Shown here piece by piece: positions 8,741-15,670 of a DNA stretch of 64,000 nt. Position 1 is the first letter of the stretch. Every line of letters starts with the position of its first letter. A program made the position numbers and the translations under genes. This stretch comes from Candidatus Flexifilum breve (lineage in GTDB: Bacteria > Chloroflexota > Anaerolineae > Aggregatilineales > Phototrophicaceae), in the NCBI GenBank assembly GCA_016717205.1, contig JADKGC010000002.1, positions 682,001 through 746,000 on the forward strand, read 5' to 3'. The notes beneath the pieces were generated by a model. The model searched no databases. It saw nothing but the letters and a program-made list of their open reading frames with translations, and had not been told where the DNA came from.

Positions 8741-8866
8741 GGTCGGCAGGCCGAGTTCTAACCGGGCGTAATTGCGAAAATTGGAGAGGGACAAATGCTC
8801 GATATACATCACGTCTCACGGGGCAAATGTCCCACAATTTTACCTGATTTAGCACGAAATTTCGAG
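8741..8866. pseudogene. Truncated duplicate of the recF 5' end (repeat copy 2)
   Basis: On the minus strand this copy still reads MYIEHLSLSNFRNYARLELGL from 8809 and then breaks into unrelated sequence after about 23 codons. It is about 93 percent identical to 7785-7910. It cannot encode a working RecF but could still carry recF promoter activity toward the secreted-protein gene. The rest of 8609-9058 holds no recognisable gene. Confidence 0.85.
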
Positions 8867-9058
8867 CTAGAACCCCGCGACGCGCATGCCCTGAGCCGGG
8901 GGCGGATTGGCCTTCCCTGAGTATGCGGCTCGCTCATGTTCCCTCCAGACCTGTGTAGGTCTCTCTACATGATGGTCGAAGGGAAAACTGTGCCGTGGTT
9001 TATTTGGTAGAACGAGAAAACAGTGTCTCTGTAGATTCCGATCCATAATATTCTTATT

Positions 9059-10069
9059 ATGTATAAGACTGATCGAAAACAATGGGTGGGTATAGTGAAT
9101 CAATTCGTTGAATACTTGCTGAAGTTCGGCGATGTAGTAGAAAAACGAGGCATAGAAGAATGTGGGTTGGGAGAAAAATTCCCACGATATGCAGAATTTT
9201 GGACAATGTATATTCTGCCAAAACGAGACCCTACCAACTATTCTAAATTGCAGGAAGGAGTACCTGTGGAGTTTGAAGATCTTTTCAATAACCATTATGG
9301 GGTTTTCTTCCAACTTACCCTTGCCTACTACCAGTTAAAGCATTTGAGGGAAAGCCCTGTTCTCGATATAGCTACGCCACTATATCACCTTGGGACTGCG
9401 ACTGATTTAATCATCAGAAGCCTTTTCCTAGCATTACAACTACGGCATATACCGTTATTCGTTAAGCTAGACAAGCAGGAGATTGTTTCGATTGTTGAGG
9501 AATTCTGTGAAAAGGAATATGAAAAGGGTTTTCGAAGTTTCCAAAACACCCTACGTCCCGTTCAAATCAATTTGCATGAAGTAATTAAGACAGTTTCGAC
9601 GCATGTACCAGAGCTGAGATCCCACGAGGCTGTATTTCGGGCTGTAAGAGAATATAGAAATGCTCTAACACATGGTCTATCGCCAGTCAGATTAAGAGAC
9701 GAGCACAAGGAAATATACCTACCAACATCTAAGAAATTGAAGAAATACACATCCGCTAGATGGTCATCAGGTCAATGGCGTCCAGCTGATTTTGCCCCTG
9801 CAGTAGATATCATTACAGAACTTGCAGACAAATTAACTGCGAGTGCAAATGAAATTTGGGAAGCCTTATTGCGCTGGATGAAGGAACTACAACCCTCTAC
9901 GGAAGCTTTATGGCAATTTGAGGTCGGTCCAGTTATACCGCATGAGTATGAAGAGTCTGGAGGGGTGTGGACAACGGTCGGAAGTAAAGAGCCATTTTTC
10001 TACTCTGGCGGAACTGTAACACCTAATAGTCGGCTAGAGAGCAATACGTTTTTCCCCACTGATGGGTAA
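9059..10069 (+). CDS. HEPN-like protein of unknown function, AT-rich
   Basis: 336 aa, largely alpha-helical. A central segment VFRAVREYRNALTHGLSPVR contains RNALTH, matching the R-x4-6-H motif of HEPN nucleases and HEPN-fold proteins; the surrounding helices (ATPLYHLGTATDLIIRSLFLALQ; FRSFQNTLRPVQ) fit a HEPN-type bundle. The base composition is clearly more AT-rich than its neighbours and codon choice differs (many AAT, AAA, ATA), a sign of transfer. No strong ribosome site precedes the ATG, and an in-frame TAG about 33 nt upstream excludes a longer start. No partner nucleotidyltransferase, CRISPR or restriction gene is adjacent, so a defence role is inference only. It could also be a non-catalytic HEPN protein. 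Confidence 0.7.
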   Translation: MYKTDRKQWVGIVNQFVEYLLKFGDVVEKRGIEECGLGEKFPRYAEFWTMYILPKRDPTNYSKLQEGVPVEFEDLFNNHYGVFFQLTLAYYQLKHLRESPVLDIATPLYHLGTATDLIIRSLFLALQLRHIPLFVKLDKQEIVSIVEEFCEKEYEKGFRSFQNTLRPVQINLHEVIKTVSTHVPELRSHEAVFRAVREYRNALTHGLSPVRLRDEHKEIYLPTSKKLKKYTSARWSSGQWRPADFAPAVDIITELADKLTASANEIWEALLRWMKELQPSTEALWQFEVGPVIPHEYEESGGVWTTVGSKEPFFYSGGTVTPNSRLESNTFFPTDG

Positions 10070-10080
10070 TTGTTCGCGTA

Positions 10081-10197
10081 TTATGTCGTTTCATAAAAGT
10101 TCATACATATTTCAGCAAAAACCTCCACAATTTCGTCGATATGTTGAGCCGAAACCTCGAAGTACTGCACAAGGTCACGGCGGGACACCACCACCAT
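10081..10197 (-). CDS. Possible 38-residue small ORF or gene remnant
   Basis: Reads MVVVSRRDLVQYFEVSAQ through CMNFYETT and stops at TAA. The amphipathic pattern and lower GC resemble real coding sequence, and a purine-rich GGGAGAGGGCGGG precedes the ATG. It lies between two convergent genes and could be the C-terminal scrap of a gene lost when the 9059-10069 gene arrived. No homology is recognised. Confidence 0.25.
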   Translation of the reverse strand: MVVVSRRDLVQYFEVSAQHIDEIVEVFAEICMNFYETT

Positions 10198-10215
10198 CCC
10201 GCCCTCTCCCCGCGA

Positions 10216-10836
10216 CTAGTACAGCCCGGTTTGCTCGTCCTCGGCGAGATACGCGTCCGCCTCTTCACGACTTATATCAAGCTGCGCGTGCTGGATGATC
10301 GCCACCCCCAGCGAGACCAGCGCGTCGTTCTTGTGCTCGTCCGTCCACAAATGCGACCGCACCATGCACTTGGTGCAGTGGAAATAGGCTTCCTGCACCG
10401 TCACGGCGATCACGAACACGGGCGCTTTGCCCTGCATGCTCAAGCGGTCGCGCACCGCCTCGTCGCGCACGATCTGCGCCGTGCCGTTGACGCGCAGCGT
10501 CTCCTTGCGCCCGGGCACGAGGAACAGCAGCCCGATGTGCGGGTTCTGCAGCAGATTCGTCAGCGTGTCGCCGCGCCGGTTGCCGGGGCGGTCGGGGATC
10601 AGCAGGGTGTGGCTGTCCATGACCTGCACGAACCCCGGCGGATCGCCTTTGGGCGACACATCCATGCGCCCGGTCGCGTCACTGGTGCCGAGCAGCACGA
10701 ACGGCGACGACTCGATGTAGGCGCGGCAGATGTCGTCGATTTCGGAGATGACTTTGTTGGTCGCGGGTCCCCCGGCATAGCCCAGAATGGCGCGGAGGTC
10801 GGCCTCGGTTTGAATCACGTGTTGGAAGGTGCTCAT
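10216..10836 (-). CDS. Pyridoxamine 5'-phosphate oxidase-family flavoprotein
   Basis: 206 aa from the ATG at 10836; upstream codons translate only repeat sequence. The split-barrel FMN fold shows as FVLLGTSDATGRMDVSPKGD, then SHTLLIPDRPGNRRGDTLTNLL and IGLLFLVPGRKETLRVNGTA. This arrangement matches the MSMEG_1061-type branch of the PPOX/F420 split-barrel superfamily. The late Cys pair region HCTKCMVRSHLW is typical of that branch. It probably binds FMN in the cytoplasm and reduces or oxidises a small molecule. The substrate is unknown. Monocistronic between repeats. Confidence 0.85.
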   Translation of the reverse strand: MSTFQHVIQTEADLRAILGYAGGPATNKVISEIDDICRAYIESSPFVLLGTSDATGRMDVSPKGDPPGFVQVMDSHTLLIPDRPGNRRGDTLTNLLQNPHIGLLFLVPGRKETLRVNGTAQIVRDEAVRDRLSMQGKAPVFVIAVTVQEAYFHCTKCMVRSHLWTDEHKNDALVSLGVAIIQHAQLDISREEADAYLAEDEQTGLY

Positions 10837-10904
10837 CGTTTGGCTTTCGCTGGTTGATTGGATGGCGTAAATTATGCCAATTTTCGGAGGTTGCTCAACA
10901 GCGG

Positions 10905-11045
10905 TTTTTCGACCCCACCCCCGGCCCCTCCCCGAATTCAGGGAGGGGAGACAGCAGGTTCGCCATTCCTTCTCTCCCAAGGGCGAGGGGACTTCAAAAC
11001 GCCGCTCGTCTCCTCTTTTCGGAGAGGGGCCGGGGGGTGGGGTCG
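10905..11045. repeat. GC-B and GC-A repeat block
   Basis: A GC-B palindrome (CCCCTCCCCGAATTCAGGG) at about 10925-10945 and GC-A units ending GGAGAGGGGCCGGGGGGTGGGG. It lies upstream of the PPOX-family gene and downstream of the 139-residue gene, both on the minus strand. Confidence 0.7.
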
Positions 11046-11100
11046 AACTGCAAATTCTTGAACTGCCGGTTTTCCCACTCTACGAACCAATTGCGGGTTC

Positions 11101-11520
11101 TCAAATTGTCTCGTCGAGAATACGTGTCAGCTCTTGGTAGCGCGCTTCCGGCGCGGTCTGCTCCATTGTCAACAAAATTTGGAAGAGGCTGTAAACATAG
11201 GGAAGCTGCATGAGTTTATCTATCAGTTGTTGGCTGAGCGGTTGAATGAGCCAGTCTTCCTCCAAACGTTTCGGGAAGTCTCTTTTTGTTTCGTCAAGCC
11301 GATCAAGAAAGCTGGTTGAGAGCAAAGTCGCTGAGAGATTCGCTTTTGTGCTCACTTCAATGCCTCTTTCAACACTTTCAAGCATCATCAAAGAGCCTGC
11401 ATTATAGATGTGAGCGAGTTCTTGAGGTGTTAAAGGGCGTTCCAGTTTTTTCTCCGCCGCATCCTTGATGAGATCGCACGCCCGCAGATAAATCTCGGTA
11501 TAAGACAGCTTGTCACTCAT
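11101..11520 (-). CDS. Hypothetical cytoplasmic helical protein
   Basis: 139 aa, highly charged and predicted mostly helical, with no signal peptide or membrane segment. Notable stretches are TPQELAHIYNAGSLMMLESVERG and QLIDKLMQLPYVYSLFQILLTMEQ. No family is recognised. AAAGAGG lies about 11 nt before the ATG. It follows the acyl-CoA ligase gene on the same strand with a 71-bp gap and may share its transcript. Function not proposed. Confidence 0.65.
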   Translation of the reverse strand: MSDKLSYTEIYLRACDLIKDAAEKKLERPLTPQELAHIYNAGSLMMLESVERGIEVSTKANLSATLLSTSFLDRLDETKRDFPKRLEEDWLIQPLSQQLIDKLMQLPYVYSLFQILLTMEQTAPEARYQELTRILDETI

Positions 11521-11591
11521 GGTTCAATCAGCCTCTTTCGAAGTCAGGATTAGCGATTATCGCCGTTTGAGCAGCCAAGCCGACCGTGTGC

Positions 11592-13343
11592 CTACTTCTT
11601 GAACTGCGTGTGTTCCCACTCGCTGAACAGGGCTTGCAGCTTCAAACGCTGATACTTCCCCGTCGAGGTGACCGGAATCTCCGTGCCGAAGACCACCACT
11701 TTCGGCGATTTCTCGAAGGGCATGCGCGTCCGGCAGTGGGCGATTACCCCCTCGGCGGTGACGGTCGCGCCCTCGTGACACACGACATACGCGCCGACTT
11801 CCTCGCCATAGTAGGCGTTCTGGAAGGCGACCGCGAGGCCGACCTTCACGCCGGGGACTTCCAGCAAAATCTCTTCGATGTCGAAGGGGCTGAACTTGAC
11901 GCCGCCGCGGTTGATCAGCTCTTTGATGCGCCCGGTAATGAAGAAGAACTGCCGCCCGCGCGCGTCCTCCTGATAAAAGCCTTCGTCGCCGCTGCGAAAC
12001 CAGCCAAACTTGAAGGTTTCGGCGTTGGCGTCGGGGCGCTGAAAGTAGCCCTGCATGATGTTGTGCCCGCGGATGCAGATTTCGCCGCGTTCGCCCGCGC
12101 CCAACTGCTGTCCGCTGCCGGACGGGTCGAAGATCGCCATCTCGTTCGGCTCAATCGGACAGCCGATGCTCGGGTAGCCGTACTCGAGCAGCCAGTGCGT
12201 ATGCTCCTCCGGCGACAGGTCGATCGGCAGGAAGCACGAATAGCAGGTCGTCTCGCTCAAGCCGTAGCCGTGCAGCACGGGGATGCCAAACTTGTCCTCG
12301 AAGGCTTTGACGAGGCTCATGGCGAGCGTCCCCGCCCCGCACATGATATGCCGGAAGCGCAGCAGATCGGCGCGGGTCACACCCTCGCCCCACGGCGACG
12401 CGCCTTTGGCTTCCTGTTCCGCCGCGTAATCCAGCGAGAACTGTAAGAGCGTTGGCACGACGCTGACGATCTGCACGTTTTCGCGGGCAATCCGCTCCCA
12501 AAAGTGGCGGCTCGAATACTGGCGGTTGAGCACCACCGACGCGCCCGCCACCAGCGGCGTGATCAGCGTGACGACGATGCCGTTCACATGGTGGATGGGC
12601 AGCACGTTCATCAGCCGCTGCCCACCCGTGATGCCCTGCCACTGGCAAATGCCCTGCGCGTCGATCAGCAGATTGGCCTGGTTGAGCACTACACCTTTGG
12701 GCGCGCCCGTCGTGCCGCTGGTGTAGACGAGCAGCGCCTCGTCGTGCAGAGTCGGGCGCTCGGTCGTGGAGATGAAGGTGTTCGGACGGTGGGCGATCTC
12801 GTCATGGAAGTTGAGGTAGTTGTCCGACGCGCCGCCGATCACGACGATCTGGCGGATGTTGGCCGCGCCGAGTCCCGCGTCGGCGTCGCCGTAGATGATC
12901 GCCTCCGCGCGGGCGAGGTATTCGGCGCGGGCAAAGCACACCACCGCCGCGCTGTTGCGCAGAATGAAGGCGATGCGGCGGTCATCTTCGCTAACGTTTT
13001 GCGGGGCAACCGCCGCCCCGATCAGCCAGCAGGCGAAGTACAGGATCACCGTGTCGCTGTGGTTGTAGGCGATGGTCGCGACGCGGTCGCCGCGCCGCAC
13101 GCCGAGATCGTCATACAGGAAGCTGGCCGCCTGATGCACGCGGCTGTTGAACTGCGCGTAGGTCAGTTCTTCGCGGTCGCCGTTGGCGTCGTAGTGAATG
13201 AGGAAGACTTTGTCGGGCGTGACGGTCGCATGCAGGGAGAGCAGATGGCGGAGATTGCGCCACGGGATCGGCGGGTGTTCGGGCGGGACGCCACGCAGGG
13301 TCTGGGCGGCTCGCAAGTTGGCTAAGGTTTGGTCATCAAGCAT
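11592..13343 (-). CDS. AMP-dependent acyl-CoA synthetase/ligase
   Basis: 583 aa member of the ANL adenylating superfamily: it activates a carboxylic acid with ATP, then transfers it to CoA. The phosphate-binding loop TSGTTGAPKG is at residues 208-217, GYGLSETTC is motif A5, SGDEGFYQEDARG is A7, GRIKELINRGG is the hinge A8, and STGKYQR near residue 570 holds the catalytic lysine. The length and motif spacing fit medium- or long-chain fatty acyl or aromatic acid ligases, and specificity is not readable. Cytoplasmic or peripherally membrane-bound. No beta-oxidation genes are adjacent. Confidence 0.9.
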   Translation of the reverse strand: MLDDQTLANLRAAQTLRGVPPEHPPIPWRNLRHLLSLHATVTPDKVFLIHYDANGDREELTYAQFNSRVHQAASFLYDDLGVRRGDRVATIAYNHSDTVILYFACWLIGAAVAPQNVSEDDRRIAFILRNSAAVVCFARAEYLARAEAIIYGDADAGLGAANIRQIVVIGGASDNYLNFHDEIAHRPNTFISTTERPTLHDEALLVYTSGTTGAPKGVVLNQANLLIDAQGICQWQGITGGQRLMNVLPIHHVNGIVVTLITPLVAGASVVLNRQYSSRHFWERIARENVQIVSVVPTLLQFSLDYAAEQEAKGASPWGEGVTRADLLRFRHIMCGAGTLAMSLVKAFEDKFGIPVLHGYGLSETTCYSCFLPIDLSPEEHTHWLLEYGYPSIGCPIEPNEMAIFDPSGSGQQLGAGERGEICIRGHNIMQGYFQRPDANAETFKFGWFRSGDEGFYQEDARGRQFFFITGRIKELINRGGVKFSPFDIEEILLEVPGVKVGLAVAFQNAYYGEEVGAYVVCHEGATVTAEGVIAHCRTRMPFEKSPKVVVFGTEIPVTSTGKYQRLKLQALFSEWEHTQFKK

Positions 13344-13377
13344 CTAATTTGCACCTAGCGTATGAAAAGCAGTTGTT

Positions 13378-13610
13378 AAAGCAACCTCACCCCCTAGCCC
13401 CCTCTCCGAACGGAGAGGGGGAACGACGCACATTGTTCCGCACGTCTCCGCTCCCTGAATTCGGCGTGGGTGGGGTCGGATACAGCGAACGCGCTTCTGC
13501 GCGTCCCGACGAAGATCAACCTCACCCCTAAATCCCCTCTCCGAAAAGAGGAGAGGGGACTTTAAAAACCCGCACATCTACCCTCCCTGAATTCGGGCTG
13601 GGGTCGTGTT
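13378..13610. repeat. GC-A/GC-B repeats with a degraded P20-like unit
   Basis: Two GC-A units (CCTCACCCC ... CCTCTCC ... GGAGAGGGG) surround a GAATTC half-palindrome and a sequence reading CGCGCTTCTGCGCGTCCC (about 13489-13506), related to the P20 core family. No gene is seen between 13344 and 13610. Confidence 0.6.
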
Positions 13611-13877
13611 TTACCGCGGCGGCAGACGTTTGGGCTTTTGCGTGTCGTCGATGCGGGTGGGCGGTTCAGTGTCGCGTCTGAAAATGTTCGAGATGTCGAT
13701 GCCGTAGTAGCGCGCCGCGCCGATCAAGATGGTGACGGCGGCGGCTTCGTCGAGGTTACCGATAATCGGCACGATATCGGGGATGAATTCCAGCACGCCC
13801 GCGGTGGGATTGATTAAATACAGTCCAGCAACCGCAGCCGCACCAAGCACTGCTACGTTCTTAATCACGTTCGCCAT
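13611..13877 (-). CDS. DUF1232-type small membrane protein
   Basis: 88 aa from the ATG at 13877, which has AAAGGTG 8 nt upstream; a GTG at 13886 is an alternative. Two hydrophobic segments flank the motif FIPDIVPIIGNLDEAAAV, close to the PDxIPxxGxLDD signature of DUF1232 (YkvA-like) proteins. The C-terminus is short, polar and positively charged. Cytoplasmic-membrane location is likely; the role of the family is unknown. It sits alone between the ligase and response-regulator genes. Confidence 0.75.
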   Translation of the reverse strand: MANVIKNVAVLGAAAVAGLYLINPTAGVLEFIPDIVPIIGNLDEAAAVTILIGAARYYGIDISNIFRRDTEPPTRIDDTQKPKRLPPR

Positions 13878-13988
13878 GCGGAACACACCTTTCGTCTGGA
13901 TTACTGTCGAGTATATCCATGATTACGCAAAAGCGGGGTGTTCGTTGCGCGATGAGCCGAAGTTATTGAGCTGTGGGCGGCGGAGCAG

Positions 13989-14357
13989 TTAGCGGAGGTG
14001 CTGATTGACACAGGTGCGGACATCGGCGGCGACGCAGGGCTTGTAGAGCACCCCGTCCGCGCGGCTGTCCCGCACATAGTTCGGGTCGCGCACCCGCTGC
14101 CCCGCGCTCGTCAGCACCACGGGGGTCTGACAGATGCGCGGGTCGGTTTTGATGCGCTTGCACATTTCACCGCCGCTGACGTGCGGCATATTGTCGTTGA
14201 GGATGACGAGATCGGGCTGGTGTTGGTAGATGAGGTCGACGGTGTCGGTATTGCTGGCGCTCGTCAAGACGACATGCTGCTCACGTTTTAACATGAGTTC
14301 CAGCAGTTGTAATGATAGTGTATCGTCATCAACTACAAGCACCAGCGCCATAGACAT
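13989..14357 (-). CDS. Single-domain response-regulator receiver with altered phosphosite
   Basis: 122 aa from the ATG at 14357 (GGGGA 5 nt upstream); ATG 14351 is also possible. It is a stand-alone CheY-like receiver: VLVVDDD at the N-terminus gives the acidic pocket, LTSAG the switch Thr/Ser, and LYKP the conserved Lys. The position of the phosphorylated Asp is Asn: the segment reads DLVILNDNMP where CheY has a D-W-N-M-P core. An Asp follows immediately. The protein may therefore be a phosphorylation-independent pseudo-receiver or use the neighbouring Asp. No histidine kinase is adjacent. Confidence 0.85.
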   Translation of the reverse strand: MSMALVLVVDDDTLSLQLLELMLKREQHVVLTSASNTDTVDLIYQHQPDLVILNDNMPHVSGGEMCKRIKTDPRICQTPVVLTSAGQRVRDPNYVRDSRADGVLYKPCVAADVRTCVNQHLR

Positions 14358-14464
14358 GAGCGTCCCCGCGTTCCGCCAATTTCTGCAATTATAGCGAATA
14401 TCTTGCTGCACAAGCTGTGGGAATTTTGAGCCATAACTCATATTGACTCAGTATTCCTACAAAT

Positions 14465-15469
14465 CTATAACCCTTTACATACCTGCTCAGTGAAATCATC
14501 CGTAGACATGGCTCCATCCGGATGAATATCCGCCGTATGGTAGCCCGATTCCAGCGCGCCGCGTATAGCACTTTCTACCCGATTCGCCGCCTCCTGCCGA
14601 TCCCAGTGATGGCGCAGCAGCATGGCAATCGCCATGATCGATGCCGTCGGGTTGGCGACTCCCTTGCCCGCGATATCTGGCGCGCAGCCGTGCACCGGCT
14701 CCGCCAGCGCCACGCCCTCGCCGACGCTCAACGAAGGTGCGAGTCCCAGACCGCCACCCCACGCCGCCGCCATGTCGGAGAGGATGTCGCCGTACAGGTT
14801 GGGCGTCAGAATGATGTCGAAGCGGGTCGGGTCTTTGACCATCCAGTAGGCCGCGGTATCGACGAGCAGCTCCTCCACCTTGATTTCGGGGTAGTTCTGC
14901 GCGACTTCCAGCGCCACGCGCCGGAACAGCCCATCGGTTTGCAGCAGCACACTCGCCTTGTGGACGATGGTCACCTTCTGGCGTCCGTTTTTGATCGCCA
15001 GTTGGAAGGCTTTATGCGCGACGTTTTCGGTCGCTTCACGGGTGATCACTTTTTCGGAGATGCCCATGCGCCCGTCATCTTCCGTGTGTTCATGGCCGAT
15101 GTACAGGTCTTCGGTGGATTCGCGCACGACCAGCAGGTCAACGCCGGGGCGGGCAGTCGGCACGGGCAAATAGCGCGTGGGGCGCAGCATGGCGTAGGTC
15201 TTCAGCTCGCGGCGCAGGCGCACCACGGGCACATAGTAGCCATCAACCGGGTAGGATGGAGAGGCCGCCGCGCCAAACAGAACCGCGCTGCATTCCATCG
15301 CCAGATGCAGCGTGTCATAAGGCAGCGGGTTGCCGACGTTGAGAAACGTATCCCAACCCGCATCCGCTTTGCGGATAATCACATCGGGCGCGACAACCTT
15401 GAGGACACGGACCGCTGCCGGAACGACTTCGTGTCCGATGCCGTCACCCTCAATTACGCACAGATCCAA
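14465..15469 (-). CDS. NAD(P)-dependent isocitrate/isopropylmalate dehydrogenase family
   Basis: 334 aa beta-decarboxylating dehydrogenase. IEGDGIGHEV is at the N-terminus, RESTEDLYIGHEH is the substrate and phosphate loop typical of isocitrate or homoisocitrate enzymes rather than LeuB, IVHKASVL and LTPNLYGDILSDMAAAWGGGLG carry the metal and catalytic residues, and HGCAPDIAGKGVANPTA is the nucleotide-binding loop. The length fits the monofunctional NAD-type enzymes. It probably converts isocitrate to 2-oxoglutarate in the TCA cycle; homoisocitrate or tartrate relatives cannot be excluded. No leu or lys genes flank it. Confidence 0.88.
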   Translation of the reverse strand: MDLCVIEGDGIGHEVVPAAVRVLKVVAPDVIIRKADAGWDTFLNVGNPLPYDTLHLAMECSAVLFGAAASPSYPVDGYYVPVVRLRRELKTYAMLRPTRYLPVPTARPGVDLLVVRESTEDLYIGHEHTEDDGRMGISEKVITREATENVAHKAFQLAIKNGRQKVTIVHKASVLLQTDGLFRRVALEVAQNYPEIKVEELLVDTAAYWMVKDPTRFDIILTPNLYGDILSDMAAAWGGGLGLAPSLSVGEGVALAEPVHGCAPDIAGKGVANPTASIMAIAMLLRHHWDRQEAANRVESAIRGALESGYHTADIHPDGAMSTDDFTEQVCKGL

Positions 15470-15626
15470 AATGATGTACTCCTAACCAGCGACTTCAACG
15501 GTGTCACAGCTTGGGCAAAATGATTAAGTTCGCTTTGAAAGGAATATTTTCTTTGAGTGAGTTTTTGCGGCAGCGTAGGATTATTGTGACACGTTACCTA
15601 GTTTTTGTCGATGCAAGTTTTCTAAC

Positions 15627-15662
15627 CCGCGGCGGAGCACCACTGTGCACGCTCCGCCGCGG
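15627..15662 (-). terminator. Strong hairpin at the 3' end of ppk
   Basis: CCGCGGCGGAGC, a 12-nt loop, then GCTCCGCCGCGG: a perfect 12-bp stem starting 9 bp past the polyphosphate kinase stop. There is no run of T after the stem on the minus strand, so it may work as a 3'-end stabiliser or as a Rho-assisted terminator. Confidence 0.5.
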
Positions 15663-15670
15663 ACTGAGGC

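Noticed and set aside
8741..8809. A second recF gene
   Set aside because: Only 23 codons remain before unrelated sequence; it is a truncated duplicate.
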